This document shows positions 14,956 through 24,001 of a stretch of 64,000 nucleotides of DNA, one piece after another. This DNA is from JBBSHE01 sp038253325. GTDB lineage: Bacteria; Actinomycetota; Actinomycetes; Propionibacteriales; Nocardioidaceae. The notes beneath the pieces were generated by a model that did not search any database, was not told where the DNA came from, and saw only the letters and a program-made list of their open reading frames with translations. Location of the stretch: assembly GCA_038253325.1 (NCBI GenBank), contig JBBSHE010000005.1, positions 1 through 64,000 of the forward strand. Reading direction: 5' to 3'. Positions within the stretch are counted from its first letter, which is position 1, and each line of letters opens with the position of its first letter. Made by a program: the position numbers and the translations under genes.

Positions 14956-15945
14956 TCAGGACGTCCGGGAGACAACCAGGTCGCACAGGGCCGCCAGCGC
15001 GTCCCGCGCGGGGATCGCCGGCAGGCCCTCGAGCAGGGACCGGGCGCGGTCCGCACGCCCCTGGACCTCCGCCCGCGCCGCGTTCATCGCTGGGTGCGCT
15101 CGAAGCAGGCGAAGAGCCTCGGCATGGTCGGCAGCGTCCGGCAGCGGACCACGCACCAACTCCAGCAGCCGTGCATCGGCGGGGTCCGTCGAACGCTGCG
15201 CCAGCAGAACCGGAAGGGTTGCCACGCCTTCTCGTAGATCGGTGCCGGGCATCTTGCCGAGCTCGGTGGTGTCGCTGGCGACGTCGATGATGTCGTCGGA
15301 CAGCTGGAAGGCCATCCCAATCTGCTCGCCGAACTCCGCCAACGCCTGCTCGTCGGTCGCGTCCGCACCCGCGACCATCGCCCCGAACCTGGCCGACGTC
15401 GCGATCAAGGACGCCGTCTTGTCGGCGAGAACAGAAAGGTGATGGTTCAACGGGTCCGTGTCGGTGCCGGGACCGACGGTCTCCCGGATCTGTCCCGACA
15501 CGAGCCGCGCGAACGTCACCGCCTGGACCCGCACAGCGTCGGGACCGAGATCGGCGACGATCTCCGACGCGCGCGCGAAGAGGAAGTCACCGGTGAGGAT
15601 CGCCACCGAGTTGTCCCACCGCGAGTTCGCGCTCGGGGCGCCGCGGCGCAGCTGCGCCTCGTCCATCACGTCGTCGTGGTAGAGCGTGGCCACATGAGTG
15701 AGCTCGACGACGAGCGCCGCGGGGACGACGCCCGGGCTCGACGGGTCGCCGAACTCCGCAGCCAGCACGACCAGCAGCGGCCGAAATCGCTTGCCGCCGG
15801 CGGCCAGCAGGTGTCGGGCCGCCTCCGCGATGAAGTCGTGCTCCGAGGCGACCGCCTTCGCGAGCGCCTTCTCGATCTCGTCCAGTCGCGTCTGCGTCCG
15901 ACCCTCGACCGCGGGGTCGGCGAACGGTACACCGATGCTGCTCAC
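14956..15945 (-). CDS. Polyprenyl diphosphate synthase (menaquinone side chain)
   Basis: 329-residue trans-prenyltransferase. First aspartate-rich motif YHDDVMDEA, second FQLSDDIIDVASD, plus the GKRFRPLL segment that binds isopentenyl diphosphate. It condenses isopentenyl units onto an allylic primer to make the long tail joined to the naphthoate ring by MenA. Chain length (C40-C50) cannot be set confidently from sequence; its site directly after nuoN and near the men genes favours a menaquinone role. Starts at GTG 15945, 19 bases after the nuoN stop, so probably cotranscribed with nuo. Two palindromes follow it. Confidence 0.9.
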   Translation of the reverse strand: MSSIGVPFADPAVEGRTQTRLDEIEKALAKAVASEHDFIAEAARHLLAAGGKRFRPLLVVLAAEFGDPSSPGVVPAALVVELTHVATLYHDDVMDEAQLRRGAPSANSRWDNSVAILTGDFLFARASEIVADLGPDAVRVQAVTFARLVSGQIRETVGPGTDTDPLNHHLSVLADKTASLIATSARFGAMVAGADATDEQALAEFGEQIGMAFQLSDDIIDVASDTTELGKMPGTDLREGVATLPVLLAQRSTDPADARLLELVRGPLPDAADHAEALRLLRAHPAMNAARAEVQGRADRARSLLEGLPAIPARDALAALCDLVVSRTS

Positions 15946-15964
15946 GACGCGTCGACTCTATCGG

Positions 15965-17566
15965 TCAGCGGATGAACTCGCCCGCACGCTGGGTGAGGTC
16001 CAGCAGCGGCTGCGGGACCACCCCGAGCACGAGCGTCACCAACGCGCCCACCGTGATGACGGACGTGGTGAGGAAGCTCGGCACGGCGACGGACGGACCA
16101 TCTCCGACCGGGTCGGAGAAGAACATCACGACGATCACCCGGACGTAGAAGAATGCCGCGACGGCGCTCATCACCACCGCAACGACAACGAGGGGCCACG
16201 CACCCCCCTCCCACGCCGACGTGAACACCGCCCACTTCCCGGTGAACCCGCTGGTGGCAGGGATCCCGGCGAAAGCGAGCAGGAAGAACGCGAACAGGCC
16301 GGCGACCACCGGTGCCTCCTTGCCGAGGCCTGCCCACCGTGACAGGTGAGTCGTCTCCCCGCCGGCGTCGCGCACCAGCATCACGATCGCGAACGCGCCG
16401 ATCGACGCAAAGCCGTACGAGACCAGGTAGAACATCACCGCCTGGAGACTGGTGATCCGATGGCCGGTCGAGTCCGCGAGCTGGTACGCCCCGACGAACC
16501 CTGTCAGCACGAAACCCGCGTGTGCAATCGACGAGTACGCAAGCAGCCGCTTCACATCGGTCTGAGTCAACGCGACGATCGAGCCGATTGCCATCGTGAT
16601 GATCGCGATGATCCAGATCATCGGCTGCCAGTCCCAGCGGGCACCGCCGAGGCCGACGTAGAACACACGAAGCAGCGCGCCGAACGCGGCGAGCTTCGTG
16701 CACGCCGACATGAACGCCGTGATCGCCGTTGGCGCACCTTGGTAGACATCCGGGGTCCAGCCGTGGAACGGCACGGCACCGACCTTGAACAGCAGACCGA
16801 CGGCGACCAGGGCGATGCCGACCAGCAGCAACGGCTCTGCGCCACTTCGGTTCGACACTGCGGCGTCGATGTCGGCGAACGTGAAACCGCCGGCGAAGCC
16901 GTACAACAGCGCGATGCCGTACACGAAAAAGGCCGAGGAGAACGCGCCGAGCAGGAAATACTTGAGCGCCGCCTCCTGGCTGATCAACCGGCGCCGACGA
17001 GCCAGGCCGCACAACAGGTACAACGGCAGCGACAGCACCTCCAGGCCTACGAACATCGTCACCAGGTCGTTCGCGGCCGGGAAGATCATCATGCCTCCGA
17101 CCGCGAACATCACCAGCGGGAAGACCTCGGTGTGGTCGATGCCCTTGCCGACGGCCTCGCGTTCGCTCTCCGTTCCAGGGATCGCGGCCGCCTGGCCCGC
17201 GAACGCGCTGACACCGCCCTCGAGCTGACGTTCGGCGACCAACATGACGCTCACGGTCGACAGCGCGAGCAGTGCTCCCCAAAGGAACAGGCTGGGGCCG
17301 TCCACCGCGATCGCGCCCTCCGCCTCGACGGCCCCGCGCGCCCCGCCGGTGACGGAGTGCACCTGCGTCGCAACGACGATCACAGCAACGAACGCCGCGA
17401 GCAGCCCGAGGATGCTCAACGCTGCCTGCGCCAGATAACGGTGTGCACGCGGCACGAACGCCTCGACGACGACGCCCACCAGGGCCACGGTGAAGACGAT
17501 CAGCAGCGGTGAGATCCGCCCGTACGCGATGTGCGGGGTGTGGAAGGTTGCCTCGGCGGACAGCAT
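15965..17566 (-). CDS. nuoN: NADH-quinone oxidoreductase subunit N
   Basis: 533-residue antiporter-like membrane subunit of complex I, about 14 helices, taking part in proton pumping. The conserved helix GGMMIFPAANDLVTMFVGLE and the lysine-bearing segment GLLFKVGAVPFHGWTPDVYQ are present. Started at ATG 17566, whose A is shared with the nuoM stop (TGATG); a GTG one codon earlier is open too. AAGGAG lies just upstream within nuoM. Last gene of the 14-gene operon. Confidence 0.95.
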   Translation of the reverse strand: MLSAEATFHTPHIAYGRISPLLIVFTVALVGVVVEAFVPRAHRYLAQAALSILGLLAAFVAVIVVATQVHSVTGGARGAVEAEGAIAVDGPSLFLWGALLALSTVSVMLVAERQLEGGVSAFAGQAAAIPGTESEREAVGKGIDHTEVFPLVMFAVGGMMIFPAANDLVTMFVGLEVLSLPLYLLCGLARRRRLISQEAALKYFLLGAFSSAFFVYGIALLYGFAGGFTFADIDAAVSNRSGAEPLLLVGIALVAVGLLFKVGAVPFHGWTPDVYQGAPTAITAFMSACTKLAAFGALLRVFYVGLGGARWDWQPMIWIIAIITMAIGSIVALTQTDVKRLLAYSSIAHAGFVLTGFVGAYQLADSTGHRITSLQAVMFYLVSYGFASIGAFAIVMLVRDAGGETTHLSRWAGLGKEAPVVAGLFAFFLLAFAGIPATSGFTGKWAVFTSAWEGGAWPLVVVAVVMSAVAAFFYVRVIVVMFFSDPVGDGPSVAVPSFLTTSVITVGALVTLVLGVVPQPLLDLTQRAGEFIR

Positions 17567-19101
17567 CACCTCGACTCCTTGCCCGCGACGGTTGGTTGAG
17601 GATCGGTCTTGCCGACATGCTCGAGTACGCCGTGCACCATCGGATTGATGACATCGAGCGCTGGCTTGGGATAGAAGCCGAGGACGAAGATCAGCGCGAG
17701 CAGCGGGGTGATCGCGGCGATCTCCCGCATCTTCAGGTCGGGCATGTTGCGGGTCGACTCACGCACCGGACCGGTCATCGTGCGCTGGTACATGATCAGG
17801 ATGTAGAGCGCCGCCAGCACGATGCCGAGCGTCCCGAGCACCGCGAACGGAATGGACCGGGTGAACGTTCCGGCGAGCACCAGGAACTCGCTCACGAACG
17901 GCGACAGACCGGGCAGCGACAGACTTGACAGACCTGCGACCAGGAACGTCCCTGCCAGGATCGGCGCGACCTTCTCGACGCCCCCGTAGTCGGTGATCAG
18001 CTTCGAGCCTCGCCGGCTGACAAGGAACCCGCTGATCAAGAACAGCGCCCCGGTCGACAGCCCGTGGTTGAACATGTACAGCGTCGAGCCGGCCTGTGCC
18101 TGACTCGTCATCGCGAAGATGCCGAGCACGATGAAGCCGAAGTGCGAGACAGACGTGTACGCGATCAGGCGGCGCATGTCGTTCTGGCCGATCGCGAGCA
18201 GCGCGCCGTACAGGATGCTGGCGACGGCGAGCACCAAGATGAGCGGCGTCGCCCACCGCGACGCCTCCGGAAAGATCCCGAGACAGAACCGCAACATCCC
18301 GAACGTCCCGATCTTGTCGAGCACGCTGACCAGCAGCACCGACGTCCCCGGTGTCGCCTCGCTGGCCGCATCGGGCAGCCAGGTGTGGACGGGGAACATC
18401 GGTGCCTTGATCGCGAATGCGACGAAGAAGCCAAGGAACAGCCAGCGCCCCGTCGTCTGTGAGATGTCGGCGTTCATCAGGTCCTGAAGGAGGTACGACG
18501 GGCCGCTCGAGGAGCTCGACGACGCAACGTAGAGCCCGACGACGCTGGCGAGCATCAGGAGCCCGCCGGCGAGGCTGTAGAGCAGGAACTTGACCGCGGC
18601 ATAGGCACGGCGGGGACCGCCGAACCCGCCGATCAGGAAATAGATCGGGACGAGCGTCGCCTCGAACAAGACGTAGAACAAGAACACGTCGGTTGCCGAG
18701 AAGACGCCGATGGCGAGCGCCTCGAGGGCGAGCATCCAGGCGAAGAATGCGTTGACGCTCCAGCGACCGTCGTCACCGTCGTTCCAGGAGGCCAGGATAA
18801 CGACCGGGGTGAGGATCGTGGTCAGCAGCACCAGCACCAGGCCTAGCCCGTCGAGCCCGACGGCGTAGTGAGCCCCGAACAGGCTGATCCACTGATGGAT
18901 CTCGACGAACTGGAACCCACCGTCCGTCTCGTACTGCACGGCGATCACGACGGACAGGGCGAGCGTCAGCAGCGAGATGCCGAACGCCACCTGCTTCGGC
19001 AGGTCGCTGCGGCGCGGCACCGCCTGAAGCCCGACCGCCCCGATGAGCGGGATGAGTGCCAGGACGGTGATCCACGGGAAGCTCGACTCGGTGCCGTTCA
19101 T
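17566..19101 (-). CDS. nuoM: NADH-quinone oxidoreductase subunit M
   Basis: 511-residue membrane subunit of complex I homologous to Mrp antiporters. Characteristic stretches are the ALEALAIGVFSATDVFLFYV helix with its conserved Glu and FAIKAPMFPVHTWLPDAASE with its Lys. Starts at ATG 19101 in a 4-base overlap with nuoL; the frame is open far upstream only as a shadow of nuoL. Length and helix pattern are normal. Confidence 0.95.
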   Translation of the reverse strand: MNGTESSFPWITVLALIPLIGAVGLQAVPRRSDLPKQVAFGISLLTLALSVVIAVQYETDGGFQFVEIHQWISLFGAHYAVGLDGLGLVLVLLTTILTPVVILASWNDGDDGRWSVNAFFAWMLALEALAIGVFSATDVFLFYVLFEATLVPIYFLIGGFGGPRRAYAAVKFLLYSLAGGLLMLASVVGLYVASSSSSSGPSYLLQDLMNADISQTTGRWLFLGFFVAFAIKAPMFPVHTWLPDAASEATPGTSVLLVSVLDKIGTFGMLRFCLGIFPEASRWATPLILVLAVASILYGALLAIGQNDMRRLIAYTSVSHFGFIVLGIFAMTSQAQAGSTLYMFNHGLSTGALFLISGFLVSRRGSKLITDYGGVEKVAPILAGTFLVAGLSSLSLPGLSPFVSEFLVLAGTFTRSIPFAVLGTLGIVLAALYILIMYQRTMTGPVRESTRNMPDLKMREIAAITPLLALIFVLGFYPKPALDVINPMVHGVLEHVGKTDPQPTVAGKESR

Positions 19102-20966
19102 GCCAGCCGCACCGCCAACAGGGCGAGCACGACGATGACCGATCCGGCGAGCATCGACGCGGCGTACGAACGGACGAACCCCGTCTGCCAGCGCCTGATC
19201 CGTCCCGACGAGCCGCCCATCAGGGCGGCCAGACCGTTGACGCCGCCGTCTACCCCGCGGTTGTCGAAATAGACGAGTGACCGGGTGAGGTACTGGCCGG
19301 GACGCATGAACACGGCCTCGTTGAACGCGTCGCCGTACAGGTCGGCCCGTCCCGCCTCGACGAACGGGGAGACGCGCCTCGGTGCCACGGCAGGGACACG
19401 GCGCCGCCCGTACATCGCCCATGCGCCGGCCACTCCGGCGGCCACGGCCGCCAACGCGAGCAGCGTGATCGCGAGGGGCGAGATCGGGAGCTGCTGTCCC
19501 TCGTTGATCCCGACGACCGGCTTCAACCAGTCGACGATCCACCGGTTGACGAGGAGCACTCCTCCGAAGACCGAGAGGCCGGCGAGTGCCATCAACGGCA
19601 CGGTCATCACGCGCGGAGCCTCGTGCGGACGTACGCCGTCGGCCCACCGTTTCTCGCCGAAGAACGTCATCAACATCAGTCGGGTCATATAGAACGCCGT
19701 CACTCCGGCGCCGAGCAGTGCACCGATGCCGACGATCACGTTGTCCCCGAACGCCGCTTCGATGATCTTGTCCTTCGACCAGAATCCCGAAAGTCCGGGG
19801 AACCCGATGATCGCGAGATACCCCATCGAGAACGTGACGAACGTGATGGGCAGGTACGTACGCAACCCGCCGTACCGGCGCATGTCGACGTCATCGTCCA
19901 TCGCGTGCATGACCGAGCCGGCGCCGAGGAACATGTTGGCCTTGAAGAATCCGTGGGTGAGCAGGTGGAAGATCGCGAACGCGTATCCCGCCGGCCCGAT
20001 GCCGGCCGCGAGCATCATGTAACCGATCTGGCTCATCGTCGACCCGGCGAGGGCCTTCTTGATGTCGTCCTTCGCGCACCCGATCGCCGCACCCCACAGA
20101 ACGGTGACGAGACCAACGACGACGACCGCGGTCTGAGCGGCCGGTGCCTGGTCGAAGACGAAGTTGGAGCGGCTGACGAGATAGACGCCCGCCGTCACCA
20201 TGGTCGCCGCGTGGATCAGCGCCGACACCGGGGTCGGACCCTCCATCGCGTCCAGCAACCAGCTTTGCAACGGGACCTGTGCCGACTTGCCGCATGCACC
20301 GAGCAGCAACAGGAGGCCAAGAGCGGTGGCGGTCGCGGTCGAGACCTGGCCCATCCCGGACGAGACGGCGGCGAACGAGACCTGGCCGAACGTGGCGAAC
20401 ATCAGCATGATCGCCAGCGCCATTCCGACGTCACCGACCCGGTTGACGACGAACGCCTTCTTGGCGGCCGTCGCAGCGCTGTCCTTGTGCTGCCAGAACC
20501 CGATCAGCAAGTACGACGTGAGGCCGACACCCTCCCAGCCGAGGAACACGCCCAGGTAGTCGTCTGCGAGCACCAGCGTGAGCATGGCCGCCACGAAGAG
20601 GTTCATGTAGCCGAAGAACCGCCGCCGCCGTGGGTCGTGCGCCATGTAGCCGACCGAGAAGACGTGGATCAGACCGCCGACGCCGGTGATCAGGAGAACG
20701 AACAGCGCAGACAGCTGGTCGAAGAGCAGGCCGAACTCGACGTGGAAGCGGCCTGCCTCGAACCAGGTGTACAGATGCTGGTGGGAGCTACGGTCGCCGG
20801 CGCTGCGCCCGAGCAAGGTGACGAAGCCGACCAGCCCCAGCACGAAGGACACCAACGGAGCAGCCGCACCCAGCAGGTGCCCCCACGAGTCCGTACGGCG
20901 CCCGCCCACCAGCAGGACCGCCGCGCTCACCGCGGGTATCGCGATGATCAGGAAGAGGTAGCTCAC
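19098..20966 (-). CDS. nuoL: NADH-quinone oxidoreductase subunit L
   Basis: 622-residue subunit, the largest antiporter-like member, with the long lateral amphipathic helix at the C-terminus. Conserved features include DDYLGVFLGWEGVGLTSYLL, FVVNRVGDVGMALAI, KSAQVPLQSWLLDAMEGPTP and MRRYGGLRTYLPIT. GTG start at 20966. Unlike every other junction in the operon, the space between nuoK and nuoL is large (195 bases) and holds a possible small gene. Confidence 0.95.
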   Translation of the reverse strand: MSYLFLIIAIPAVSAAVLLVGGRRTDSWGHLLGAAAPLVSFVLGLVGFVTLLGRSAGDRSSHQHLYTWFEAGRFHVEFGLLFDQLSALFVLLITGVGGLIHVFSVGYMAHDPRRRRFFGYMNLFVAAMLTLVLADDYLGVFLGWEGVGLTSYLLIGFWQHKDSAATAAKKAFVVNRVGDVGMALAIMLMFATFGQVSFAAVSSGMGQVSTATATALGLLLLLGACGKSAQVPLQSWLLDAMEGPTPVSALIHAATMVTAGVYLVSRSNFVFDQAPAAQTAVVVVGLVTVLWGAAIGCAKDDIKKALAGSTMSQIGYMMLAAGIGPAGYAFAIFHLLTHGFFKANMFLGAGSVMHAMDDDVDMRRYGGLRTYLPITFVTFSMGYLAIIGFPGLSGFWSKDKIIEAAFGDNVIVGIGALLGAGVTAFYMTRLMLMTFFGEKRWADGVRPHEAPRVMTVPLMALAGLSVFGGVLLVNRWIVDWLKPVVGINEGQQLPISPLAITLLALAAVAAGVAGAWAMYGRRRVPAVAPRRVSPFVEAGRADLYGDAFNEAVFMRPGQYLTRSLVYFDNRGVDGGVNGLAALMGGSSGRIRRWQTGFVRSYAASMLAGSVIVVLALLAVRLA

Positions 20967-20978
20967 GGTCGCGACGTC

Positions 20979-21146
20979 CTAGGAGCCTGCTGAATGATGG
21001 CGTTCGGCCAAGGAGCGGCTCGTCCGCGCCCGGGCCGGCAACGCGGACGAACGACCCATAGCAGGCGATCCATGGGAAGTGACACAGATCTTGTCTGGAT
21101 GGGCGCGACCGGTCGGGATGCGCCGAGTCGCGACGCGGACAGTCAT
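20979..21146 (-). CDS. Possible 55-codon small ORF between nuoK and nuoL
   Basis: ATG at 21146 lies 10 bases after an AAGGAGG sequence that overlaps the nuoK stop. The frame runs 55 codons and ends TAG 12 bases before the nuoL start. The peptide (MTVRVATRRIPTGRAHPDKI...) is basic and Ser/Arg-rich, with no membrane segment or known motif. Its third codon positions are visibly less GC-rich than in the neighbouring nuo genes, which argues against coding. It may instead be a spacer whose Shine-Dalgarno sequence is fortuitous. Confidence 0.3.
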   Translation of the reverse strand: MTVRVATRRIPTGRAHPDKICVTSHGSPAMGRSSALPARARTSRSLAERHHSAGS

Positions 21147-21161
21147 TGTTCGGGAGCCTCC

Positions 21162-21461
21162 TTAGTACTTCAGCAGGCTGGCATCATCGACGGAGGCCGA
21201 CCGTCGGGTCCGGAAGATCGTCATGATGATGGCCAGGCCGATCACCACCTCGGCGGCGGCGACGACCATGACGAAGAAGGCAGCCACCTGTCCATCGAGG
21301 TTGCCCTGCTGGCGGGCGAACGCGACGAGTGTCAGGTTGCACGCGTTCAGCATCAGCTCGACACACATGAAGACGACGATGGCGTTGCGACGTACGAGCA
21401 CGCCCACGGCACCGATCGCGAACAGGATCGACGCCAGCACGAGGAAAGGGGTGGTGCTCAC
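21162..21461 (-). CDS. nuoK: NADH-quinone oxidoreductase subunit K
   Basis: 99-residue membrane subunit with three helices. The conserved glutamates sit in FMCVELMLNACNLTL and VVAAAEVVIGLAIIM, both needed for proton translocation in this subunit family. Coupled to nuoJ by an ATGA overlap. Confidence 0.95.
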   Translation of the reverse strand: MSTTPFLVLASILFAIGAVGVLVRRNAIVVFMCVELMLNACNLTLVAFARQQGNLDGQVAAFFVMVVAAAEVVIGLAIIMTIFRTRRSASVDDASLLKY

Positions 21462-22204
21462 TCGTCTCCCCTTTCGATCAGCGGCGGGTCGGGATCGACC
21501 GTCTCGACATCGCGAACGACGCCGCGCGCAGCCATCACCCGCGAGATCGACAGGGACGACGGTGAACCGTCGGGCAGCAGCGCCGGGGTGTCGACAGCGT
21601 TGTGGCGGGCGAACACACCCGGGCTCGGAAGGGCACCCGGGTGGACACCCTTGTCGGCGTAGTCACGCATCCGCTGCGCGACAAGGCTCCGTTGGGTGGG
21701 CTTCGGACCGAGACGCTCGCGGTGCGCGAGCACCATTGCGCCGACCGCGGCCGTGATGAGAAGCGCACTCGTCGCCTCGAACGCGAAGACGTACCGGCTG
21801 AACAGCAGGTCGGCGAGTCCGTTGACGTTCCCGCTGCCGTTTGCCTGGGCGAGACCGACCGACACCCCCAGCGCGCTCTGCGTGATAGCGGCGACGAGGA
21901 GTACGGCGAAGACCACTGCCAGCGCGACAGCGGCGGCACGTTGCCCCCGGATTGTCTCGACCAAGGAGTCGGACGAGTCGACTCCGACGAGCATCAGGAC
22001 GAAGAGGAAGAGCATGAGGACAGCGCCGGTGTAGACGATGATCTGCACGGCGAACAAGAAGGGCGCGTCGAGCGCGGCGTACAGGATCGCGAGCGACACC
22101 ATCACGACCGCGAGCAGCAAGGCGGAGTGGACAGCCTTGCGGACGACCACCATCCCGAGCGCCGCTGCCACCATCACCGGCGCCAGGATCCAGAACACGA
22201 TCAA
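21458..22204 (-). CDS. nuoJ: NADH-quinone oxidoreductase subunit J
   Basis: 248-residue membrane subunit with five helices: VFWILAPVMVAAALGMVV at the start and QIIVYTGAVLMLFLFVLMLV, which contains the pi-bulge helix TM3. The C-terminal cytoplasmic tail is about 70 residues, long for the family but usual in actinobacteria. The start was set at TTG 22204, which overlaps the nuoI stop as TTGA and follows GGGGAGG by seven bases; GTG 22198 is the alternative. Confidence 0.92.
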   Translation of the reverse strand: MIVFWILAPVMVAAALGMVVVRKAVHSALLLAVVMVSLAILYAALDAPFLFAVQIIVYTGAVLMLFLFVLMLVGVDSSDSLVETIRGQRAAAVALAVVFAVLLVAAITQSALGVSVGLAQANGSGNVNGLADLLFSRYVFAFEATSALLITAAVGAMVLAHRERLGPKPTQRSLVAQRMRDYADKGVHPGALPSPGVFARHNAVDTPALLPDGSPSSLSISRVMAARGVVRDVETVDPDPPLIERGDE

Positions 22205-22743
22205 CGGGTCGCCTCCCCTCGCGCCGCGACGGGGGCACCGCCGTAGTAGGCCTGCTCGTCGTCTCCCAGCCGCATCGGGTGTGGTGGTTGCTCCATGCCG
22301 GGGAGCAGGGGCGCCAGCAGGTCCGACTTCTCGTAGATCAGGTCGGCCCGGTTGTCGTCGGCCAGCTCGTACTCGTTGGTCATCGTCAGCGCTCGGGTCG
22401 GACATGCCTCGATGCAGAGGCCGCACAGTATGCACCGAAGGTAGTTGATCTGGTACACGCGGCCGTACCGCTCACCCGGGGAGTACCGGCCGTCGTCCGT
22501 GTTGTCGGCGCCTTCGACATAGATCGCGTCGGCTGGGCACGCCCACGCGCACAGCTCGCAACCGATGCACTTCTCGAGCCCGTCCGGCCAGCGGTTTAGC
22601 TGGTGCCGGCCGTGGAAGCGCGGCGCGGTCGGCTTCTTCTCGAACGGGTACTGCTCGGTCACGACCTTGCGGAACATCGTGCGGAACGTCACCCCGAAGC
22701 CGGCGACCGGGTCCCAGAACTGCTCCTTGAACGTGTTAGCCAC
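22201..22743 (-). CDS. nuoI: NADH-quinone oxidoreductase subunit I
   Basis: 180 residues from GTG 22743 (VANTFKEQFWDPVAG), with [4Fe-4S] motifs CIGCELCAWACP and CILCGLCIEACP that carry clusters N6a and N6b between NuoG and NuoB. Start overlaps the nuoH stop by eight bases (GTGGCTAA); an upstream extension in frame would read through nuoH and was rejected. Diverged from the orphan copy at 7874-8356. Confidence 0.95.
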   Translation of the reverse strand: MANTFKEQFWDPVAGFGVTFRTMFRKVVTEQYPFEKKPTAPRFHGRHQLNRWPDGLEKCIGCELCAWACPADAIYVEGADNTDDGRYSPGERYGRVYQINYLRCILCGLCIEACPTRALTMTNEYELADDNRADLIYEKSDLLAPLLPGMEQPPHPMRLGDDEQAYYGGAPVAARGEATR

Positions 22744-24001
22744 GGATGGACTCCTGGTTCGGGGCGGCTGACGGCATCGGCGGCACAGGATATCCGCCCG
22801 CGTAGGCGTCAGGCACGGCGGCCGCCTCGGGCTCTTGCGGTTCACCTCGCTCCGGGACGAACAGCAGCGCGACGAAGATGAGCAGCGCGATCACGCCGCC
22901 GACCAGGAGGTACTGGCGATCGATGTGGTCGCGGACGTTGACCGCACGGATCGTGCTGACGGCGACGATCCAGACCAGTGACGCCGGGATCAGCACCTTC
23001 CAGCCGAAGCGCATGAACTGGTCGTAGCGAAGCCGCGGGAGCGTTCCGCGGAGCCAGACGAAGACGAACACGAAGCCGAGCACCTTCGCGAAGAACCACA
23101 GCGCCGGCCAGTAGCCGTGGTTCGCGTCGTGCCAGATCGACAACGGCCACGGGGCTCGCCAGCCACCGAGGAACATCGTCGTCGCGAGCATCGACACCGT
23201 CACCATGTTGATGTACTCGGCGAGGAAGAAGAACGCGAACTTGATCGACGAGTACTCCGTGTGGAACCCGCCGACGAGCTCGCCTTCAGCCTCCGGGAGG
23301 TCGAACGGTGCCCGGTTGGTCTCGCCGACCATGGCGATCATGTAGATGACGAACGACGGGGCCAGCACGATACCGAACCAGAGGTCCTTCTGGGCGGCGA
23401 CGATCTGCGACGTCGACATCGACCCGGCGTACAAGAACACGGCGACCAGCGCGAGTCCCATCGCCACCTCGTACGAGATCACCTGGGCCGACGACCGGAG
23501 GGCACCAAGCAGCGAGTACGTCGAGCCCGAGGACCAGCCGGCAAGCACGATGCCGTAGATACCGACGGATGCGACGGCAAGGATATAGAGGACACCGACG
23601 GGAAGATCTGTCAGCTGAAGCGGCGTGTGGACGTCGCTGAACGGCACCCGTACGTCGGGTCCGAACGGGATCACTGCGACCGCAAGAAACGCGGGGATCG
23701 CCGCGAACACCGGCGCGAGGAGGAAGACCACCTTGTCGACCGCCTTCGGCATCAGGTCTTCCTTCAGCATCAGCTTCACGCCGTCGGCGAGGCTCTGCAG
23801 CAGGCCGAATGGCCCGTGTACGTTCGGACCGATCCGGTGTTGCATCCGGGCGACGACGCGTCGCTCGAACCAGATGTTGAAGAGCGTGAAGACCATCAGC
23901 AGCGCGAATGCGATCACGACCTTGATCACGATCAGCCACCAGGGGTCGTGACCGAACGCGTTCAGGTTGTCGGCGGCCAGGTTCGGTCGGAAGGTACTCA
24001 T
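22736..24001 (-). CDS. nuoH: NADH-quinone oxidoreductase subunit H
   Basis: 421-residue membrane subunit at the junction of membrane and peripheral arms, forming part of the quinone chamber and E-channel. The motif WFERRVVARMQHRIGPNVHG and the loop NRAPFDLPEAEGELVGGFHT are invariant-type features. The C-terminal ~35 residues (AAVPDAYAGGYPVPP...) are a Pro-rich extension typical of actinobacterial NuoH. ATG start in ATGA overlap with nuoG. Confidence 0.95.
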   Translation of the reverse strand: MSTFRPNLAADNLNAFGHDPWWLIVIKVVIAFALLMVFTLFNIWFERRVVARMQHRIGPNVHGPFGLLQSLADGVKLMLKEDLMPKAVDKVVFLLAPVFAAIPAFLAVAVIPFGPDVRVPFSDVHTPLQLTDLPVGVLYILAVASVGIYGIVLAGWSSGSTYSLLGALRSSAQVISYEVAMGLALVAVFLYAGSMSTSQIVAAQKDLWFGIVLAPSFVIYMIAMVGETNRAPFDLPEAEGELVGGFHTEYSSIKFAFFFLAEYINMVTVSMLATTMFLGGWRAPWPLSIWHDANHGYWPALWFFAKVLGFVFVFVWLRGTLPRLRYDQFMRFGWKVLIPASLVWIVAVSTIRAVNVRDHIDRQYLLVGGVIALLIFVALLFVPERGEPQEPEAAAVPDAYAGGYPVPPMPSAAPNQESIRG

